Assembly (NCBI RefSeq): GCF_030063185.1
Contig: NZ_JASISP010000006.1
Coordinates: 1-64,000 of the forward strand
Direction of reading: 5' to 3'
DNA: 64,000 bases
Source of the DNA: Arthrobacter sp. H35-D1
GTDB taxonomy: Bacteria > Actinomycetota > Actinomycetes > Actinomycetales > Micrococcaceae
Shown: positions 61,280 to 64,000 of the stretch, piece by piece
Layout: each line of letters starts with the position of its first letter
How positions within the stretch are numbered: the stretch's first letter is position 1
The notes under the pieces: generated by a model
The model's input: only the letters and a program-made list of their open reading frames with translations
Told to the model about the DNA's origin: nothing
Database searches by the model: none
Translations under genes and position numbers: made by a program

Positions 61280-61945
61280 ATGCGCCCATTGATTCATGAA
61301 GATGATCTGAGCCCGGCTGAGGCTGTCGCCAAGCTGCTCGACGCCAAGGGAGACAGAATTACGTCGGTGATCCCGCCCGGCTACGAATCGTATGTGCGTA
61401 TCCTCAATCCGATCGAGCTTCGAGACGGCTCCACTGTCTCCTGGACGGATGTCGAGAACAGGAACGGAGTCGAGCCTCGGGCATGGATGCAGTGGCCCGA
61501 GTTCGCGGCCATTAAAGGTGCTGTGCTTCCCGAGGGCTACTGGAGGGAACCCGATATGGGGAATCCACCCGTCAGTCTCGCAAAGCGACTCATCGAAGCA
61601 CTTAATCCGGATCAGAGCACCCATTATTTCGCGTCCTGGGCCGGGTATGCCATGGAAATACTGCAACCGAAAGTGATGTTCTCCCCGTAGCAACGCGAGA
61701 TGGTGCTCTACTCCGGAAGTTTGATCGATGAGCATCGCGCTCTACTCCTGCCGACCACGCCGACTGGGCGTGTCCCGATGTAGTGGTGGCTTTCGGATCT
61801 TCGCTGGTGCGTCGGTCAGGACATCTACGCGCGAAGCCTCTTCGTCGGATGCACCCGGAGCACAGCGCAAACGATCTTCGAGGATCCCGATCTTGATGCA
61901 TATCCCATCAGCCGCTCAGATACCGTCCCCACCGAAGAGTTTTGA
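61280..61945 (+). pseudogene. Hypothetical gene interrupted by two in-frame TAG codons
   Basis: One frame runs from ATG 61280 to TGA 61943-61945 (222 codons) and is interrupted only by TAG at 61688-61690 and TAG at 61781-61783. The protein is coherent across both: EILQPKVMFSP-(TAG)-QREMVLYSGSLIDEHR and PTTPTGRVPM-(TAG)-WWLSDLRWCVGQDIYARSLF, ending DPDLDAYPISRSDTVPTEEF. The family is not recognised; the N-terminal piece (KLLDAKGDRITSVIPPGYESYVRIL) looks intact. Both stops are one base from Tyr TAC/TAT. Decay, readthrough or sequencing error are open; a 136-aa truncated product is possible. Confidence 0.7.
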
Positions 61946-62106
61946 CGGGACGGCATCGGTCAGATCGACACTCTCTTCCCAACTCGGCCGTCTCAAAACC
62001 TATAGGTCGCGAGACACCATTGATTTAGGCAGGTTTCCCGCAGAGCGTTCCTGCTCCAAAAAATCCCTCTCTTGCCTTGCATCTCTGCAGCAGCGAGCAT
62101 GGACGC

Positions 62107-62399
62107 ATGGTAATCGTGGAAGATATCTTGCTGGCGGCGAAGCCTGCGCTTGAGGAAATTCTGACTCCAGATGAGCTCGGCAAACCCGGGTGGACGTGGT
62201 GACGGCGAAAATGAGCCGGTCCTGCCAGCAGCGCCCCTCAGGGAGAACTTGCTTCTGAGAGTCATTGTGCACGATGAGCAACTATGAATCTGGCTATATC
62301 CCGCCGAAGACGCAATCGACTTCAAGGCCCGTCTCCGCAGCGATTTGCAGGATTTCGTTGCGGAGAGCGGCTTCGGCTGGGGAGAGCTTCGCGGGTGAT
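62107..62399 (+). pseudogene. Decayed hypothetical gene (frameshift plus in-frame stop)
   Basis: ATG 62107 reads VIVEDILLAAKPALEEILTPDELGKPG, then one extra T shifts the sense to the next frame (GRGDGENEPVLPAAPLRENLLLRVIVHDEQL), followed by an in-frame TGA and IWLYPAEDAIDFKARLRSDLQDFVAESGFGWGELRG to a TGA at 62397-62399. Restoring one base and one codon gives a ~96-aa protein, of unknown family. It lies 38 nt before the second tni-type end. The interval 61946-62106 shows nothing else. Confidence 0.5.
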
Positions 62400-62436
62400 G
62401 TCCGGTACGGGGTCCCCTGTGGGCGGGGGAACTGAT

Positions 62437-62484
62437 GTGCTGACGACTTCTGACATTCTGTGCAGTCGCCTTCTGAAAACGACA
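62437..62484 (-). mobile_element. Tn402/Tn5053-type transposon end, copy 2
   Basis: On the minus strand from 62484: TGTCGTTTTCAGAAGGCGAC then TGCAC (25 bp), nearly identical to the Tn402/Tn5053 terminal repeat. The inner 19-bp unit TGTCAGAAGTCGTCAGCAC is at 62437-62455, i.e. offset 23 nt, exactly as in copy 1. The orientation is the same as copy 1, with the body toward lower coordinates, so 58281-62436 would be cargo inside this end. Confidence 0.75.
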
Positions 62485-62852
62485 TACCTCTACAAGTGGA
62501 CGGTACAGCCGGGGACGGGGGTACAGGTAGCTGGCAATATGTTGACGGCGACCAGGTGAGCATCGCATCTGGACAAACCAAGCACGCCTTCCCATTCAAG
62601 ACGTGCAACGGCCTGGGCAGTGGTAGCTGGCTGTCTGAGATTCCCGGCGTCAATCAAGAGTTTGCCGACCTTGCCTGCGGGTAGTACCCTCGCCCCGACC
62701 ACTGGCCCACGTCCCAGTGGAGGTGGGCCAGGTCCCGGACAGCTCGGCCAGTTCGGCGCTGGTATGCCGACCGGCGCGCCACAGCGGGCTGGAGTTAGGG
62801 CTGCCGACCGCGCAGCTGGCAACCTTCATCTCCGGGGCTCATCGTGATCAGG
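62485..62852. other. Non-coding spacer right of tni-type end copy 2
   Basis: No gene is convincing. Plus-strand frames here start inside the transposon end; the minus frame (GKLLIDAGNLRQPATTAQAVARLEW) lacks similarity I can name. Flanking target DNA just outside 62484 begins tacctctacaagtggacgg; a matching 5-bp duplication cannot be found because the other end of the same element is missing. Confidence 0.5.
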
Positions 62853-63338
62853 TTAGCCGGACGTGGGCGGGGGATCGTTGCCTGTCGCCCAGCCCTGACC
62901 AGCCGATCGCCCCTGCGTAAGCGCCGCCATTATCCGCGTTTGCGCACCGTCTCGATCCACACCCGCAGCGACCAGCGCCCGATCCAGGCGGTCGCCATGG
63001 ACACTCAGCACCCCGAACAATAGGTGCTCGATCCCGACGTGATCGGAATGAAGCGCCCGCGCTGTGCGCTGCGCCGCCTCGAGGGCGTCCAGAGACCCGC
63101 GGGTGAACGGCAACGATTCTGAGGTGTCTTGCGGACCAGGGGAGGCGAAACTCATTATCGCAACACGCACCTCGTTCGACCGGACGCCCAGCGCCACATC
63201 CACCGCGTCCGGATCAGCGTGCAAAAGCCCCAAGAGAAGATGCTCGGGACCGATGAACGAGTCATGCATCATCCCCCTTGACTCTTCCTGAGCCAGGACC
63301 ACCGCCCGCCGGGCATCGTCGGTGTAGTTCTCAAACAT
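62853..63338 (-). CDS. Clp N-terminal-domain protein (ClpC/ClpS-partner repeat, stand-alone)
   Basis: 161 aa from ATG 63338 (AGGAG on the minus strand, 12 nt before). Two Clp N repeats: FENYTDDARRAVVLAQEESRGMMHDSFIGPEHLLLGLLH and GSLDALEAAQRTARALHSDHVGIEHLLFGVLSVHGDRLDRALVAAG. There is no ATPase module, so it is an orphan adaptor-like protein, possibly substrate-binding or an interfering form of ClpC. A longer frame upstream is Cys/Arg-rich and not family-like. The stretch 63339-63517 before it has no supported gene. Confidence 0.8.
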   Translation of the reverse strand: MFENYTDDARRAVVLAQEESRGMMHDSFIGPEHLLLGLLHADPDAVDVALGVRSNEVRVAIMSFASPGPQDTSESLPFTRGSLDALEAAQRTARALHSDHVGIEHLLFGVLSVHGDRLDRALVAAGVDRDGAQTRIMAALTQGRSAGQGWATGNDPPPTSG

Positions 63339-63517
63339 CTTCGAACCGCTCCTGCCCTTAAGCGTAGTCTTCGCGGCGCGCCAGCACCACGCGCGCGCCT
63401 CCCGATGCGCGCATGCGCGGAAGAGCGCACGTCCCGGCACGCGCCGTCATGAGCGTGGTCCGCCGGTGCGGTAGCTTGCAGGCGCCGCGGGACAACGACA
63501 GCGTGTCCATGAGGTTG

Positions 63518-64000
63518 GTGGAGTCGACCTGGGGCGCGGTGCCGGGATTGCTTTCGGTCCGTCTGCCGAGGCCGCTCGCCGAACCCTCCATACCGGTCCC
63601 TCGGCAACAAGCCTTCACGGTGATTGCCGTTAGGCGTGGATGGGCAGGAGCCAGGAGCCGGGAGCCCGGGATCCTGCTACCGCGGTATCAGTAACGGGTG
63701 ACCGGCACCGATGCGATGTTGAACAGCTCGATCCCGTCCGCTGTCGGTCTGCGCCACCGGCCGTTGGGGCCGGCGAGGTGACGGCGGACGTCCTTCCAGT
63801 TCCAGCGGTGCAAGTGCTTCCACCACCGGATCACCCTGTGCCCTGCGACGTTCTCCGGTGAGCCCAGGGTGTGTTTGCAGACTGCCTGCCGGAAGTAGTT
63901 GGCCCAGTCGCGCCTGATCCGGCTGAGCCGGATCAGCATGTGGACTTCTCCCTCAGTGATCGGGCAGTGCTCCACACCCTGGGGAACGATAAAGAGCTGC
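63518..64000 (-). mobile_element. Group II intron, 3' part (domains V/VI and maturase end)
   Basis: The maturase C-terminus (63688 to window edge) is followed on the minus strand by GGGTTCGGCGAGCGGCCTCGG, then GGACCGAAAGCAATCCCGGCACCGCGCC and ends near GTCGACTCCAC (about 63518). This order matches the 3' end of actinobacterial group II introns (domain V stem then domain VI). Domain V looks degenerate (GCCGAgggACCGG... TTCGGC). The 5' part lies beyond the window. The 3' boundary is estimated. Confidence 0.6.
63688..64000 (-). CDS. Group II intron reverse transcriptase/maturase, C-terminal part (continues off the window)
   Basis: Open to the window end on the minus strand; visible C-terminal ~103 residues. 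The GIIM maturase domain is clear: RIRRDWANYFRQAVCKHTLG, HRVIRWWKHLHRWNWKDVRRHLAGPNGRWRRPTADGIELFNIA, ending SVPVTRY. It is needed for intron splicing and mobility. The short lead before the domain (EGEVHMLIRLSR) suggests either a shortened variant or decay; the reverse transcriptase part is outside the window. Confidence 0.75.
   Translation of the reverse strand, partial: QLFIVPQGVEHCPITEGEVHMLIRLSRIRRDWANYFRQAVCKHTLGSPENVAGHRVIRWWKHLHRWNWKDVRRHLAGPNGRWRRPTADGIELFNIASVPVTRY

Noticed and set aside
58221-62484. The two tni-type ends as a pair delimiting one transposon
   Set aside because: Both have the same orientation; a functional pair must be inverted, so they belong to different insertion events or one is a leftover.
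63358-63618. 86-codon minus-strand frame upstream of the Clp N gene
   Set aside because: Its first half overlaps the group II intron 3' RNA, and the remainder has no family pattern.

Overview
The window is GC-rich DNA from an actinobacterium, most likely a Micrococcaceae member of Arthrobacter sensu lato. The evidence is frequent GTG/TTG starts, the actinobacterial integration host factor gene next to gmk, a PriA without helicase motifs, a DUF349 protein, and the clusters alaS-ruvX-mltG-aroECKB-efp-nusB and pyrRBC-carAB-pyrF. This placement rests on gene content and protein character only; no database search was possible.

Layout. 1-433: a non-coding scar with an IS21-like terminal repeat array and a 32-bp tandem repeat. 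434-18942: a GNAT acetyltransferase; a very long AsnB carrying a CofE-like C-terminal domain; pdxT-yebC-ruvCAB-yajC-secDF-relA, all on +; then minus-strand genes for a membrane protein, an AbiEi-like protein, a DUF349 protein and a membrane-anchored cyclophilin. 19133-27963: hisS, aspS, two minus-strand genes (GNAT, VLRF1-like) set among palindromic repeats, rarA, rpsD and two small membrane-protein genes. 28017-37927: alaS-ruvX-mltG-aroE-aroC-aroK-aroB-TPR-efp-nusB, tightly packed, with several 1-4 nt overlaps and a strong terminator. 38246-39676: a PrsW-like protease on minus. 39929-53016: the pyrimidine operon under a PyrR-type leader, running on into mihF-gmk-rpoZ-coaBC, followed by metK and a terminator; priA follows.

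After priA (55305) the housekeeping order stops and an accessory region runs to the window edge: an NTF2-like gene, a frameshifted small gene, ilvA, a gene-poor stretch, a chromate-type cassette (DUF2127 membrane protein / ChrB N-terminal domain / MFS transporter), a broken CDF transporter, a gene with two in-frame amber codons, a second decayed gene, a lone Clp N-domain protein and the 3' end of a group II intron. Two near-identical Tn402/Tn5053-type transposon ends (25-bp terminal repeat plus an internal 19-bp repeat at the same 23-nt offset) lie at 58221-58268 and 62437-62484 in the same orientation, so the accessory DNA looks like stacked, partly deleted tni-type insertions.

Most notable points: the tni-type end pair with the amber-interrupted gene inside it; the AsnB-CofE-like fusion; a CTG start for ruvC; -10 boxes exactly 6 nt from GTG starts (likely leaderless mRNAs) for pdxT, rarA and metK; in-frame 9/15/30-bp tandem repeats in disordered parts of several core genes; and a palindromic intergenic repeat family at three loci.
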